NCBI RefSeq assembly: GCF_018390535.1
Contig: NZ_JAHBBW010000013.1
Coordinates: forward strand, 1-64,000
DNA from: Bacteroides propionicigenes
GTDB taxonomy: Bacteria > Bacteroidota > Bacteroidia > Bacteroidales > Bacteroidaceae
Direction: 5' to 3'
Length of the DNA: 64,000 nucleotides
Position 1 is the stretch's first letter; every line of letters begins with the position of its first letter. The position numbers and the translations under genes are program-made. The notes under the pieces are model-generated. The model saw nothing but the letters and a program-made list of their open reading frames with translations. It was not told the DNA's origin and did no database searches. Positions 8,299 to 17,515 of the stretch are shown here, one piece after another.

Positions 8299-10197
8299 AT
8301 GAGCGAAAATAACAATATACAATCTCCCATTATACACCTTCAACGGCAGCAACTCTTGTTACGTATGGAGTATGAATACGAAAAAGAGGAGTTCAAACGG
8401 CAAACAGAGAATATGGGTGTCGCCCGAAAAGTAAAACGAGGACTCTGCTGGTATCCCGTCTCACCGGGTCGAAGTTACTATAATTCGCTGAATCAATTAG
8501 TAATAGAAATTACACATATCGAAAATACGGATATAGAACATAACTTCGAATTCGGACGTCCTGTCTGTTTCTTCCGTCAGTCTGCCGACGGGAAAATCAC
8601 CTACTTCAATTTTACGGGCACCGTCAGTTATGCCGACGAGACACGTATGGTAGTGGTTATGCCCGGCACGGGAGCTGTCATGGATGTGCAGTCCGCCGAC
8701 AATCTCGGAGTACAGCTTTATTTCGATGAGACCTCTTACCGCACGATGTTTGAGGCGCTGGAAGATGTACTCCGCGCAAAAGGCAATCGGCTTGCCGAAT
8801 TGCGGGACATCCTGCTGGGAACGGTAAAAACCGGTTTTCGTGAGCTCTACCCGGTACGTTTCCCATGGCTGAACCCTACCCAAGAGACAGCCGTCAACAA
8901 AGTGTTGTGTGCCCGCGACGTATCCATCGTACACGGTCCTCCGGGAACAGGCAAAACAACCACGCTTGTAGAAGCCATCTACGAGACTCTGCACCGGGAG
9001 CCCCAAGTATTGGTGTGCGCCCAAAGCAATATGGCAGTCGACTGGATTTCCGAGAAGTTAGTGGACAGAGGTGTAAATGTGCTGCGAATCGGTAATCCCA
9101 CACGGGTAAATGATAAAATGCTGTCATTCACTTACGAACGCCGGTTCGAAAACCATCCGCTTTATCCCGAATTATGGAGCATTCGTAAGGAACTCCGGCA
9201 ACTGGGCGGTAAGACCCGCCGCGGCAATTATGATGAACGCGAAGGAATACGCAGCCGCATGAGTCGCCTGCGTGACCGCGCCACCGCACTGGAAGTGCAA
9301 ATCAATGCCGAGCTGTTCGACAATGCCCATGTCATAGCCTCAACCCTTGTCAGTAGCAATCATCGCTTGCTGAACGGACGCCGCTTCGGCACGCTGTTCA
9401 TCGACGAAGCTGCCCAAGCCTTGGAAGCCGCCTGCTGGATAGCCATCCGCAAGGCAGACCGGGTAGTGTTGGCAGGCGACCACTGCCAATTACCCCCCAC
9501 CATCAAATGCTACGAAGCCGCACGTGGCGGATTGGAACAGACCTTAATGGAAAAGGTTGTAACCAACAAGCCGTCTGCCGTATCTTTATTAAAGGTACAA
9601 TATCGAATGCATGAGGATATTATGCGTTTTTCCTCGGAATGGTTTTATAACGGAGAGTTGGAAGCAGCTCCCGAAATACGCCATCGGGGCATATTGGACT
9701 GGGACACTCCCGTTACATGGATTGATACTTCCGATATGGATTTCAAGGAAGAGTTTGTCGGAGAAACATTCGGACGCATCAACAAGGAGGAAGCCAATCT
9801 ATTACTAAAAGAGTTGGAAGCGTACATTCAGCGAATAGGTGGCGAACGCATCCTTGAAGAACGCATCGACTTCGGACTAATCTCGCCCTACAAGGCGCAA
9901 GTACAATATTTACGGGGAAAAATAAAAAACAACGCCTCTTTACGCCCCTACCGCAGCTTGATAACAGTCAATACCGTCGACGGATTTCAAGGACAGGAAC
10001 GGGACGTGATTTTTATCAGTCTGGTACGTGCCAATGAAGAAGGGCAAATCGGCTTTCTGAACGATTTGCGCAGAATGAACGTGGCGATAACAAGGGCACG
10101 CATGAAATTGGTGATACTGGGAGAAGCAGCCACACTGAGCCACCATGCATTCTATAAAAGACTGCTTGAATACATAAGAAAGATTAATGAAAAGTAA
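8299..10197 (+). CDS. UPF1/IGHMBP2-like superfamily 1 helicase (AAA_11/AAA_12)
   Basis: An ATP-dependent DNA or RNA helicase of 632 residues. All SF1B motifs can be read: Walker A GPPGTGKT at about residue 213, motif II DEAAQAL, motif III GDHCQLPPT, motif IV-like QYRMHEDIMRF, motif V VNTVDGFQGQERDVIFISLVRAN and motif VI NVAITRARMKL. The N-terminal ~200 residues form the beta-barrel/stalk region usual in IGHMBP2-type bacterial proteins. It is a lone gene, divergent from the acn operon, and ends in a terminator shared with ilvC. The biological role of these bacterial proteins is not well defined; a nucleic-acid repair or RNA-related function is likely. Confidence 0.9.
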   Translation: MSENNNIQSPIIHLQRQQLLLRMEYEYEKEEFKRQTENMGVARKVKRGLCWYPVSPGRSYYNSLNQLVIEITHIENTDIEHNFEFGRPVCFFRQSADGKITYFNFTGTVSYADETRMVVVMPGTGAVMDVQSADNLGVQLYFDETSYRTMFEALEDVLRAKGNRLAELRDILLGTVKTGFRELYPVRFPWLNPTQETAVNKVLCARDVSIVHGPPGTGKTTTLVEAIYETLHREPQVLVCAQSNMAVDWISEKLVDRGVNVLRIGNPTRVNDKMLSFTYERRFENHPLYPELWSIRKELRQLGGKTRRGNYDEREGIRSRMSRLRDRATALEVQINAELFDNAHVIASTLVSSNHRLLNGRRFGTLFIDEAAQALEAACWIAIRKADRVVLAGDHCQLPPTIKCYEAARGGLEQTLMEKVVTNKPSAVSLLKVQYRMHEDIMRFSSEWFYNGELEAAPEIRHRGILDWDTPVTWIDTSDMDFKEEFVGETFGRINKEEANLLLKELEAYIQRIGGERILEERIDFGLISPYKAQVQYLRGKIKNNASLRPYRSLITVNTVDGFQGQERDVIFISLVRANEEGQIGFLNDLRRMNVAITRARMKLVILGEAATLSHHAFYKRLLEYIRKINEK

Positions 10198-10198
10198 T

Positions 10199-10246
10199 GA
10201 AAGAAAGGCTGTGTCAACGTTCTTCTGACACAGCCTTTCTTTCATT
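10199..10246. terminator. Bidirectional terminator between helicase gene and ilvC
   Basis: A perfect 17-bp stem (10201-10217 with 10227-10243). Its A-rich 5' and T-rich 3' flanks serve both the plus-strand helicase gene and the minus-strand ilvC. Confidence 0.85.
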
Positions 10247-10268
10247 ATTCTCTGATTTATATCAAGAA

Positions 10269-11312
10269 TCAGTTGTTTTCCGGACGGAGCTTACGAACCG
10301 TTACGGCAGTCTGCCACATTTCGCTTTCGCGCAATGCTTTCAATTCTTCGTTCAGTTTCTCACGATAGTCAGGCTTAGAGTTGCTGTCAATAGAAATCTG
10401 AGCTTCGTTGCCGGACTTAACACTCTGATACAATTTCTGTACAACCGGCTTGATGGCATCGTGGAACGGGCCCATCCAGTCCAAAGCGCCGCGTTGAGCA
10501 GTAGTAGAACAGTTGGCATACATCCAGTCCATACCGTTCTTTGCAAACAACGGCATCAATGACTGCGTCAGTTCTTCAACAGTTTCGTTGAACGCTTCTG
10601 ACGGAGTATGACCGTTTTCACGCAAAACTTCGTACTGAGCCAACAGCAAGCCTTGAATGGCACCCATCAAAGAACCGCGCTCACCGGTCAGGTCGGAAGT
10701 AGCTTCACGGATGAAAGTTGTTTCGAACAAATAGCCGGAACCGATACCGATACCCAGTGCAAGCGTTCTGTCCAAAGCCTTGCCAGTAGCATCCTGATAG
10801 ATGGCGTAAGAAGAGTTCAAGCCGCGGCCCTCGAGGAACATTGTACGAAGTGACGTACCCGAGCCTTTGGGAGCAACCATGATAACATCAATATCTTTAG
10901 GAGGAACTACACCGGTACGGTCGCTCCAAGTAATAGCGAAACCATGAGAGAAGTAAAGAGCCTTTCCGGCCGTAAGATAAGGTTTCATTGTGGGCCATAC
11001 AGACATTACAGCTGCATCAGACAACAGGCACATAATAACAGTACCTTTCTGACAAGCATCTTCAATGCTGAACAGCGTTTCACCCGGAACCCATCCGTCT
11101 GCAACGGCTTTTTCATAAGTCTTGCCCTGACGCTGGCCTACAATCACATTGAAGCCATTGTCGCGCAGGTTGCAAGCCTGGCCGGGACCTTGTACACCGT
11201 AACCGATAACTGCGATTGTCTCATCCTTTAAAATCTCACGTGCTTTTTCCAAAGGAAACTCTTCGCGGGTCATTACATTTTCAATAACACCGCCAAAATT
11301 CAATTGTGCCAT
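10269..11312 (-). CDS. ilvC: Ketol-acid reductoisomerase
   Basis: Second step of branched-chain amino acid synthesis: isomerisation and NADPH-dependent reduction of 2-acetolactate or 2-aceto-2-hydroxybutyrate. The 347-residue length is that of the short, class I enzyme. The N-terminal Rossmann motif is GYGVQGPGQACNLRDNG, followed by a GQRQGKTYEKA cofactor loop. The C-terminal knotted domain has the metal-binding acidic residues in the EATSDLTGERGSLMG and later FNETVEELTQ regions. It is the last gene of the ilv operon, 51 bp after the acyl-ACP thioesterase gene, and ends at a shared terminator. Confidence 0.96.
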   Translation of the reverse strand: MAQLNFGGVIENVMTREEFPLEKAREILKDETIAVIGYGVQGPGQACNLRDNGFNVIVGQRQGKTYEKAVADGWVPGETLFSIEDACQKGTVIMCLLSDAAVMSVWPTMKPYLTAGKALYFSHGFAITWSDRTGVVPPKDIDVIMVAPKGSGTSLRTMFLEGRGLNSSYAIYQDATGKALDRTLALGIGIGSGYLFETTFIREATSDLTGERGSLMGAIQGLLLAQYEVLRENGHTPSEAFNETVEELTQSLMPLFAKNGMDWMYANCSTTAQRGALDWMGPFHDAIKPVVQKLYQSVKSGNEAQISIDSNSKPDYREKLNEELKALRESEMWQTAVTVRKLRPENN

Positions 11313-11363
11313 TTTTTGTTTTAATTTTTATTTGTGGCTTATGCCAACTAATTGATTAATAAA

Positions 11364-12113
11364 TTATTTCTCTACAAATATCACTTTAGAACGGCAAACC
11401 ACTTCGCTGCCATTCTTTCTTACTTCTACATCATACGTACCGTTGCCTACATAGTCTTTATAAAAAGTAAGCTCGTCATCGTAATAGCTCTCGGCTACAT
11501 ATGCCATTTCAAAACGACGGATACGGCTCTCCTTATATAGTTCTATCGGAAACAAATCAAGGATGTGCTCGATATAACGGATACTGTTTACGTGCCCGTT
11601 AATATCAATATCGCTGTATCTGGCATTCAGCGAAGAAGCCGGCTCCATAGAAGTCACTTTTATACGCGAAGGCTTCTCAATGGGGCAAGGCTCGTCGCAC
11701 ACATAGTCCACAATACTGCCACCGTGCAAGGCCAGCAAATCGGCAGGCTTACGGGTATTAAGGCTAATCATAGCCCATACGGAACGTGCATATCCTATTT
11801 TCTTTCCGTCTTTGTTGATGATGGCAAAGTTACGGTCCGTAAAGAGGCGGTATACATTCTCCACCCAAGTCTGGATAGAGAAATCCTCGTATTGGTACGG
11901 CATCTCGTCCAACTCGATGGCAAGACGGGAAAGTACCCACGTGTAGTTGTCCTCATTCAAGGTTGCAATACCGAAACCGCGTTCTGTTGCATGAAATCCT
12001 GCACAGTTCAGCAAATGGTTGCCGAGCACACCCATTGTAAGACGGCCGGTAAAGTCCACATGGAACGGTTCGGCTACAAACTTGTAAGTACCTATTTTAT
12101 TGTTTTCACTCAT
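11364..12113 (-). CDS. Acyl-ACP thioesterase (FatA/FatB type, double hotdog)
   Basis: A 249-residue cytosolic protein with two hotdog halves. The N-terminal half has the helix-to-strand stretch around LGNHLLNCAGFHATERGFG. The second half contains the plant-type catalytic neighbourhood DIDINGHVNSIRYIEHILD, in which the Asn and His of NGHVN are typical active-site residues. Such enzymes release fatty acids from acyl-ACP. The start codon overlaps the ilvN stop by 4 bp (ATGA), so it is translationally coupled inside the branched-chain amino acid operon, between ilvN and ilvC. This fits a link to branched-chain fatty acid supply, since these bacteria make iso and anteiso lipids from the same keto acids. 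That link is inference; the family call is firm. Confidence 0.88.
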   Translation of the reverse strand: MSENNKIGTYKFVAEPFHVDFTGRLTMGVLGNHLLNCAGFHATERGFGIATLNEDNYTWVLSRLAIELDEMPYQYEDFSIQTWVENVYRLFTDRNFAIINKDGKKIGYARSVWAMISLNTRKPADLLALHGGSIVDYVCDEPCPIEKPSRIKVTSMEPASSLNARYSDIDINGHVNSIRYIEHILDLFPIELYKESRIRRFEMAYVAESYYDDELTFYKDYVGNGTYDVEVRKNGSEVVCRSKVIFVEK

Positions 12114-12673
12114 TGTCCTTGTTGTTCTTTACTCCGGCGATATTTTGTTTCACGATCCGCCAGATACTCGTTTACGCGTTCAAAGCAACTCGTTGTGATA
12201 GCCACACGACCGGAACGTACAAACTGGAGTACACACTCCAAAGCACGCAGTTCCTCATAAAGATTGGTTATCTCCTCACTCATGCCGTTCTTCTCTACAA
12301 TGGAGAATACGGAATTTACCTCCACGATACGCGCATTGTACTTGCGGATGATTTTGGATACTTCCGGCTTCTCCTCCAGCGTGGGAGTCGTTATCTTGTA
12401 AAGCGCAATCTCATGCTGATAGATTTCATCATCCGTGAAATAGTGCGCCTGCAATACATCTATCTTTTTGGTGATTTGCTTCGTCACCTTCTCAATAGTG
12501 TCTTTGTCCGTCCAAGCTGTAATGGTGTATTTATGCACCCCCTTGATAGAGGATGCCGAAACGTTCAAACTCTCGATATTGATTTGACGGCGGGTAAATA
12601 CAGCCGTTACCTGATTCAGCAGACCTGCAAAGTTTTCCGAATGAACGATAATTGTATATAATGTCTTGTCCAT
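12110..12673 (-). CDS. ilvN: Acetolactate synthase small (regulatory) subunit
   Basis: Regulatory subunit that activates the catalytic IlvB subunit and confers valine feedback. It has 187 residues. The N-terminal ACT domain (residues 1-80) begins with the typical YTIIVHSENFAGLLNQVTAVFTRRQINIESL stretch, here broken into its key parts: the NFAGLLNQV turn that binds the effector and the RRQINIESL helix end. A C-terminal domain follows. The gene sits 115 bp after ilvB and overlaps the downstream thioesterase start by 4 bp. Confidence 0.94.
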   Translation of the reverse strand: MDKTLYTIIVHSENFAGLLNQVTAVFTRRQINIESLNVSASSIKGVHKYTITAWTDKDTIEKVTKQITKKIDVLQAHYFTDDEIYQHEIALYKITTPTLEEKPEVSKIIRKYNARIVEVNSVFSIVEKNGMSEEITNLYEELRALECVLQFVRSGRVAITTSCFERVNEYLADRETKYRRSKEQQGQ

Positions 12674-12680
12674 AACTTTA

Positions 12681-12780
12681 TTAATGAAGAATTAAGAATG
12701 AAGAATTACATTTTGTACATATCTCCTTAATGAAGAATGCAGAATAAAAGAGAAACATCCCGAAAATTCTTCATTCTCAT
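12681..12780. repeat. Cluster of AATGAAGAAT-type short repeats between ilvB and ilvN
   Basis: TTAATGAAGAAT occurs at 12681 and 12727, with further AGAATGAAGAATTA and an inverted ATTCTTCATTCT at about 12766. Such low-complexity repeats are common between Bacteroides genes. The inverted copy could form a hairpin with the direct ones inside the operon transcript. Confidence 0.5.
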
Positions 12781-12788
12781 CATTTATA

Positions 12789-14483
12789 TTAGCACTCCAG
12801 CAACATTTGGTTCACAGAGCCACCCGGAGGTGTCATCGGCATTACATTCCCCTCTTCCTCTACGCAAGCTTCCAACAGGAACGGACCGTCTGTCGCAATC
12901 ATCTCTTCAATGGCTTCTGCCAATTCCTCGCGGGTAAATACACGGCGTGCCGGAATTTCGTAGGCGGAAGCAATCTTCATGTAGTCAGGATTCATCATCG
13001 GAGTGAACGAATAACGGTGATTGAAGAACATGGCTTGCCATTGACGAACATTACCGAGAAAGTTATTGTTCAGCAAAATCATCTTAACGGGAGCTTTCTG
13101 TTCCATTATCGTACCCAGCTCCTGCAAGTTCATCTGCAGACCGCCGTCACCCATAAAGACGCAAACCGTACGGTCGGGACGTCCGAAAGTAGCGCCGATA
13201 GCGGCAGGAAGACCAAAGCCCATTGTACCCAAACCTCCGGAAGTAACAATACTGCGCTCCTTGCTATATTTAAAGTAGCGGGCAGACATCATCTGGTTCT
13301 GACCTACATCCGTCACCAAAACAGCCTCGTTATGCGTGGCCTCACTAACGGCACGCACCACTTCGCCCATGCTCAAAGCATCACCTGCCGGATGCAGTTC
13401 GGGACGGATTACCTTCTCCTCTTCCATCTGTTCGTAGGGCAGGAAACTTTCCAGCCACTCTTTATGTTCGGCGGGGTTCAGTAATTCGGTTACTGCGGCA
13501 AGAGTGTCTTTGCAATCGCCCAATACTGCCACGTCAGTCTTTACATTCTTGTCTATCTCCGCAGGGTCAATATCGAAATGGATTACTTTTGCCTGCGGCG
13601 CATAAGTGGATATTTTGCCAGTGACACGGTCGTCAAAGCGCATACCCACCGCAACCAGCACATCGCATTTGTTGGTGTTTATATTCGGGCCCAGATTGCC
13701 GTGCATACCCAGCATGCCTTTATTCAGGGGATGATCCGTAGGCAATGCGGAAAGCCCCAGCAAAGTGCAGCCGGCAGGCATACCTGCCTTTTCGATGAAA
13801 GCACGCAATTCGTTTTGCGCATTGCCGAGCTCCACACCTTGTCCCACCAATACCAACGGACGTTCCGCAGCATTTATCAAATCGGCAGCCTGTTGTATGG
13901 CTTCCGGCTCCATTTCCGGTACGGGCAGATAGCTGCGCACATAATCCACCCGGGTAGGAATATACTCCGTCCTATCCACTTGGGCATTCTTGGCAAAGTC
14001 CAGTACAACCGGACCGGGACGTCCGCTCTGTGCGATGTAGAAAGCGCGGGCGACAGCCCATGCCACGTCTTCCGCACGACGAATCTGGTAGCTCCACTTC
14101 GTGATAGGTTGTGTAATGCCTACCAAGTCCACTTCCTGAAAGGCGTCCGTTCCGAGAAATCCCGTAGCAACCTGCCCTGCAATGACAACTATCGGTGTAC
14201 TGTCTATCATGGCATCGGCAATACCTGTAATGGTGTTTGTTGCACCCGGACCGCTGGTGACCAGACATACGCCGACCTTACCCGACACACGTGCAAAGCC
14301 CTGTGCAGCATGAGTAGCTCCCTGTTCATGGCGAACGAGGATATGATTCAGATTCTCTCGGTGGTCGTATAAGGCATCAAATACCGGCATGATGCTGCCA
14401 CCCGGATAACCGAAAATGGTCTTTACTCCCTGATGTTCCAGAGAACGCATCAATGCTTCTGCGCCTGTTATTAAGTTTTCCAT
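12789..14483 (-). CDS. ilvB: Acetolactate synthase large (catalytic) subunit
   Basis: A thiamine-diphosphate enzyme that forms 2-acetolactate from two pyruvates, or 2-aceto-2-hydroxybutyrate from pyruvate and 2-oxobutyrate. It has 564 residues in three domains. The N-terminal PYR domain has the catalytic Glu in VRHEQGATHAAQGFAR, the middle domain is FAD-binding, and the C-terminal TPP domain carries the metal motif GDGGLQMNLQELGTI...NNNFLG. It lies between ilvD (38 bp upstream) and ilvN in the attenuated ilv operon. Confidence 0.96.
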   Translation of the reverse strand: MENLITGAEALMRSLEHQGVKTIFGYPGGSIMPVFDALYDHRENLNHILVRHEQGATHAAQGFARVSGKVGVCLVTSGPGATNTITGIADAMIDSTPIVVIAGQVATGFLGTDAFQEVDLVGITQPITKWSYQIRRAEDVAWAVARAFYIAQSGRPGPVVLDFAKNAQVDRTEYIPTRVDYVRSYLPVPEMEPEAIQQAADLINAAERPLVLVGQGVELGNAQNELRAFIEKAGMPAGCTLLGLSALPTDHPLNKGMLGMHGNLGPNINTNKCDVLVAVGMRFDDRVTGKISTYAPQAKVIHFDIDPAEIDKNVKTDVAVLGDCKDTLAAVTELLNPAEHKEWLESFLPYEQMEEEKVIRPELHPAGDALSMGEVVRAVSEATHNEAVLVTDVGQNQMMSARYFKYSKERSIVTSGGLGTMGFGLPAAIGATFGRPDRTVCVFMGDGGLQMNLQELGTIMEQKAPVKMILLNNNFLGNVRQWQAMFFNHRYSFTPMMNPDYMKIASAYEIPARRVFTREELAEAIEEMIATDGPFLLEACVEEEGNVMPMTPPGGSVNQMLLEC

Positions 14484-14521
14484 ATCTATTTATTATTGTT
14501 TTCCGGGCACGGAATTCTAAA

Positions 14522-16324
14522 TTAATCTATCAGCCTTACAGCTCCTTTATCTGCCGAACTTACCATGCCGGCATACGCTTTCAACGCTTTCGACACTTGG
14601 CGGTCGCGGGTTACCGGCGTCATGGGACGGGCAGCCAGTTCACCGTCCGTCAGCTTCACATTGATAGAGCGGTTCGGTATATCTATTTCGATGATGTCAC
14701 CGTCCTGAATCTTACCGATATTGCCACCCGCAGCGGCTTCGGGAGAGATATGCCCGATGCTCAGTCCGGAAGTACCGCCGCTAAAGCGTCCGTCGGTAAT
14801 CAGCGCACATTCCTTGCCTAAATGGCGGGATTTGATATAAGAAGTGGGATAAAGCATTTCCTGCATACCCGGACCGCCTTTCGGACCTTCGTGGGTGATG
14901 ACGACAACATCGCCGCTGACAACCTTTCCATCCAGAATACCGTCGCAGGCAGCTTCTTGCGAATCGAATACTTTAGCAGGGCCGGTAAACTTCCATATAC
15001 TTTCGTCCACTCCGGCAGTTTTGACCACACAACCGTCCTGTGCTATGTTTCCTTTCAGAACAGCCAGTCCGCCGTCCTTGCTATAAGCATGCTGCAGGTC
15101 GCGGATACAACCTTCGGCACGGTCTGTGTCCAATTCCTTATAATAAGTATCCTGCGAACCGAGTACCAGATTGAACTTTCCGGCAGCGGCACTGGAATAT
15201 TTCTTGATAGCTTTCTCACAAATATTCGGGCTTGTGATGCAATACCGGTCTATTTCCTCCGCCAGTGTCATCCCGTCTACACGGCGTACATTCGTATCCA
15301 CCAAGCCGCCTTTGGCAAGCTCGCCCATAATGGCAACGATACCGCCGGCACGGTTTACATCCTGCACATGATATTTCCGGGTATTGGGAGCCACTTTGCA
15401 CAAGCAAGGAGTCTTACGGGACAGCATATCAATGTCATCCATCGTGAAATCCGCTCCGGCTTCATGCGCCACCGCCAGCAAGTGAAGCACCGTATTGGTG
15501 GAACCGCCCATTGCAATATCCAGTGTCATTGCATTCAGGAAAGCCTCACGAGTGGCAATGCTGCGGGGAAGTACGCTTTCGTCTCCCTCTTCATAATACT
15601 TATAAGCGTTTTCAACAATCAGCTTGGCGGCATCCTCAAACAGTTTCTTGCGATTCTCGTGGGTAGCCACAATCGTACCGTTACCCGGCAACGCCAGACC
15701 GATAGCCTCGTTCAGGCAGTTCATGGAATTGGCGGTAAACATACCCGAGCAACATCCGCAAGTAGGACAAGCGTGCTGTTCTATCTTGGCAACATCGCTA
15801 TCGCTCACGCTTTCATCGGCCGACTTAATCATAGCATCAATCAGGTCGAGGTGCTGTCCGTTCCATTCTCCGGCTTCCATAGGACCACCGGAAACAAATA
15901 CCGTAGGAATGTTCAGCCTCATCGCAGCCATAAGCATACCCGGCGTAATTTTGTCGCAGTTGCTGATGCAAACCATGGCATCCGCCTTATGCGCATTCAC
16001 CATATATTCCACGCTGTCGGCTATGATATCGCGTGACGGCAATGAATACAGCATACCGTCGTGCCCCATCGCGATGCCGTCGTCAATGGCAATCGTATTG
16101 AATTCGGCAGCAAAGCAGCCTTGCTTTTCTATCTCTTCCTTTACAAACTGGCCTATTTCATGCAGATGCACATGCCCCGGTACAAACTGGGTAAAAGAAT
16201 TGACTATCGCAATTATGGGCTTGCCCATTTGCTCCTTCTTCATGCCGTTTGCCACCCACAATGCGCGGGCACCTGCCATACGGCGGCCTTGTGTGCTGAA
16301 CGAACTGCGTAACTGATGTTTCAT
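14522..16324 (-). CDS. ilvD: Dihydroxy-acid dehydratase
   Basis: Third common step of valine and isoleucine synthesis, dehydrating 2,3-dihydroxy acids with an iron-sulfur cluster. The 600-residue protein has cluster cysteines in [11 protein letters not shown] and [19 protein letters not shown], the motif [12 protein letters not shown], and C-terminal [20 protein letters not shown]. It is the first structural gene of the operon and follows the leader peptide and attenuator. The ribosome site AAAGGAG lies just before the ATG, directly after the terminator hairpin. Confidence 0.96.
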   Translation of the reverse strand: MKHQLRSSFSTQGRRMAGARALWVANGMKKEQMGKPIIAIVNSFTQFVPGHVHLHEIGQFVKEEIEKQGCFAAEFNTIAIDDGIAMGHDGMLYSLPSRDIIADSVEYMVNAHKADAMVCISNCDKITPGMLMAAMRLNIPTVFVSGGPMEAGEWNGQHLDLIDAMIKSADESVSDSDVAKIEQHACPTCGCCSGMFTANSMNCLNEAIGLALPGNGTIVATHENRKKLFEDAAKLIVENAYKYYEEGDESVLPRSIATREAFLNAMTLDIAMGGSTNTVLHLLAVAHEAGADFTMDDIDMLSRKTPCLCKVAPNTRKYHVQDVNRAGGIVAIMGELAKGGLVDTNVRRVDGMTLAEEIDRYCITSPNICEKAIKKYSSAAAGKFNLVLGSQDTYYKELDTDRAEGCIRDLQHAYSKDGGLAVLKGNIAQDGCVVKTAGVDESIWKFTGPAKVFDSQEAACDGILDGKVVSGDVVVITHEGPKGGPGMQEMLYPTSYIKSRHLGKECALITDGRFSGGTSGLSIGHISPEAAAGGNIGKIQDGDIIEIDIPNRSINVKLTDGELAARPMTPVTRDRQVSKALKAYAGMVSSADKGAVRLID

Positions 16325-16343
16325 CTTATCTGTCTCCTTTTAT

Positions 16344-16378
16344 GAAAAAAGCCTTTCTCACCGTAATGAGAAAGGCTT
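16344..16378 (-). terminator. Attenuator terminator of the ilv operon
   Basis: On the minus strand AAGCCTTTCTCA (16378-16367) and TGAGAAAGGCTT (16360-16349) form a perfect 12-bp stem with a 6-nt loop, followed by six T. It lies between the leader peptide and ilvD, 20 bp before the ilvD start, so it must be bypassed for expression. The minus-strand segment TGAGAAAGGTT at 16423-16413 can pair with AGCCTTTCTCA (16377-16367), the 5' arm of this terminator, over 11 positions (one wobble). That makes a competing antiterminator. Confidence 0.88.
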
Positions 16379-16420
16379 ATTATAAATATCTTTACCGTAC
16401 GAATACATACACAACCTTTC

Positions 16421-16495
16421 TCACGCTCTTGATGCCACCACCACGACGCGAATAATATGCAGGACTGCCAGGTTAATAGATGTATGTAGATTCAT
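16421..16495 (-). CDS. ilvL: ilv operon leader peptide (attenuation)
   Basis: A 24-codon frame from ATG at 16495 to TGA at 16421 encodes a peptide with 3 Ile, 5 Val (four in a row near the end, VVVV) and 3 Leu, starting MNLHTSINLAVLHII. The stop codon is the first base triplet of the antiterminator strand TGAGAAAGG. A ribosome stalled on the Ile/Val codons would leave that strand free to pair with the 5' arm of the downstream terminator. A ribosome that reaches the stop would cover it, and the terminator would form. This is the classic geometry of amino-acid attenuation, here regulated by charged Val/Ile (and Leu) tRNA. There is no direct evidence of translation, but composition, position and RNA pairing agree. 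Confidence 0.85.
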   Translation of the reverse strand: MNLHTSINLAVLHIIRVVVVASRA

Positions 16496-16547
16496 AACTA
16501 AATTATCTTTATTGTTCTCTTATTTGTTGTTTCATATAAATATGCTG

Positions 16548-16578
16548 CAAAGGTAAGTGCTTTTTTATAAACTCCAAA
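16548..16578 (-). promoter_or_regulatory. Promoter of the ilv operon
   Basis: TTTG (16578-16575), a 19-bp spacer and TACCTTTG (16555-16548) on the minus strand match the Bacteroides consensus exactly. Transcription should begin near 16540, giving a leader RNA of about 45 nt before the leader peptide start. Confidence 0.85.
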
Positions 16579-16769
16579 CAAATTGAAGAAAAAAAAGATA
16601 TAAACATGAATAATCGTAAGGAAACCGCGCTTTAAAATCTTATTTTATCACTTATCAGTTGCAAATAAAACGATTCGGATACTTTTTAAAGAAGATATTC
16701 ATCAATTCCAAAGCATTTAATAATCTGAAAATTACCGGAACGCTTCCCTTCCCGAAACAAAATATTCCG

Positions 16770-16777
16770 TATCTTTG
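16770..16777 (+). promoter_or_regulatory. -7 promoter element (TATCTTTG) of slyD
   Basis: A perfect TAnnTTTG match 65 bp before the slyD start codon. The -33 element is weak. The 16579-16769 interval between the ilv promoter and this site is AT-rich, with no gene seen. Confidence 0.6.
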
Positions 16778-16842
16778 CGCACTAAGCGAAAATTACGCGA
16801 GACTGAAAAACAGTATTTATTAATAAAGAAATAACAAAATCA

Positions 16843-17421
16843 ATGGAAACAGTAGAAAACAAGTACATCACCTTAGCATATAAGTTGTACACAATTGAAA
16901 ACGGAGAAAAAGAATTCACAGAAGAGGCGCCCGCAGAGCACCCGTTCCAATTTATCTCCGGATTGGGCCTGACACTGGAATCTTTCGAGAACCAAGTGAA
17001 AGATTTGAAGAAAGGTGACAAGTTCGACTTTACAATCAAAGCCGAAGAAGCCTACGGCGAATATGACGACGAGCACGTTATCGACCTCCCGAAAAACATC
17101 TTCGAGATAGAAGGCCAGTTTGACAGCGAACGTGTAGTAGAAGGTGCCGTTATTCCTTTGATGACCTCAGAAGGCCAGCGCATCAACGGAAGCGTGGTAG
17201 AAGTAAAAGATGATGTAGTAGTAATGGATATGAATCACCCCTTGGCAGGTTGCGACCTGAACTTTGTAGGTGAAATCACCGAAAACCGTCCGGCTACCAA
17301 CGATGAATTGGCAGAAATGGCACGCATGATGAGCGGCGGCGGATGCAGTGGCGGATGCGACTGCGGAGACTGCGGCAGCGGATGCGGCGACCATGAATGC
17401 GGGGACGGATGCTGCCATTAA
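16843..17421 (+). CDS. slyD: FKBP-type peptidyl-prolyl isomerase, SlyD-like, with metal-binding tail
   Basis: A cytosolic proline isomerase and chaperone of 192 residues. Residues 1-70 and 130-155 form the FKBP fold, and an insert-in-flap chaperone domain lies between (around EHVIDLPKNIFEIEGQFD). Residues from about 164 are a Gly/Cys/His/Asp-rich tail (GGGCSGGCDCGDCGSGCGD and onward) ending in two Cys and a His. The tail resembles the nickel/zinc-binding tail of E. coli SlyD, which serves nickel delivery to hydrogenases. No hydrogenase or urease genes are nearby, so the metal role here is open. Confidence 0.92.
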   Translation: METVENKYITLAYKLYTIENGEKEFTEEAPAEHPFQFISGLGLTLESFENQVKDLKKGDKFDFTIKAEEAYGEYDDEHVIDLPKNIFEIEGQFDSERVVEGAVIPLMTSEGQRINGSVVEVKDDVVVMDMNHPLAGCDLNFVGEITENRPATNDELAEMARMMSGGGCSGGCDCGDCGSGCGDHECGDGCCH

Positions 17422-17431
17422 AAATTGAAAA

Positions 17432-17492
17432 CTTTTAAAGTTGAAAGTTAGCTATGCAGCATTATAGTGTAGCTGACTTTCAACTTTAAAAG
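17432..17492. terminator. Bidirectional terminator between slyD and the desulfidase gene
   Basis: A 22-bp inverted repeat (17432-17453 with 17471-17492, one mismatch) fills the gap between two convergent genes, with A/T-rich flanks on both sides. Confidence 0.7.
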
Positions 17493-17515
17493 CTATCAAC
17501 TCTAAAAGCTATCAA

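Noticed and set aside
14822..16036. Plus-strand open frame of 404 codons opposite ilvD
   Set aside because: ilvD has intact iron-sulfur motifs on the other strand. The opposite frame has no recognisable fold, ribosome site or promoter.
16495..16842. Possible riboswitch between ilv and slyD
   Set aside because: The ilv side is fully explained by the leader peptide and attenuator; the rest is AT-rich without a recognisable aptamer.
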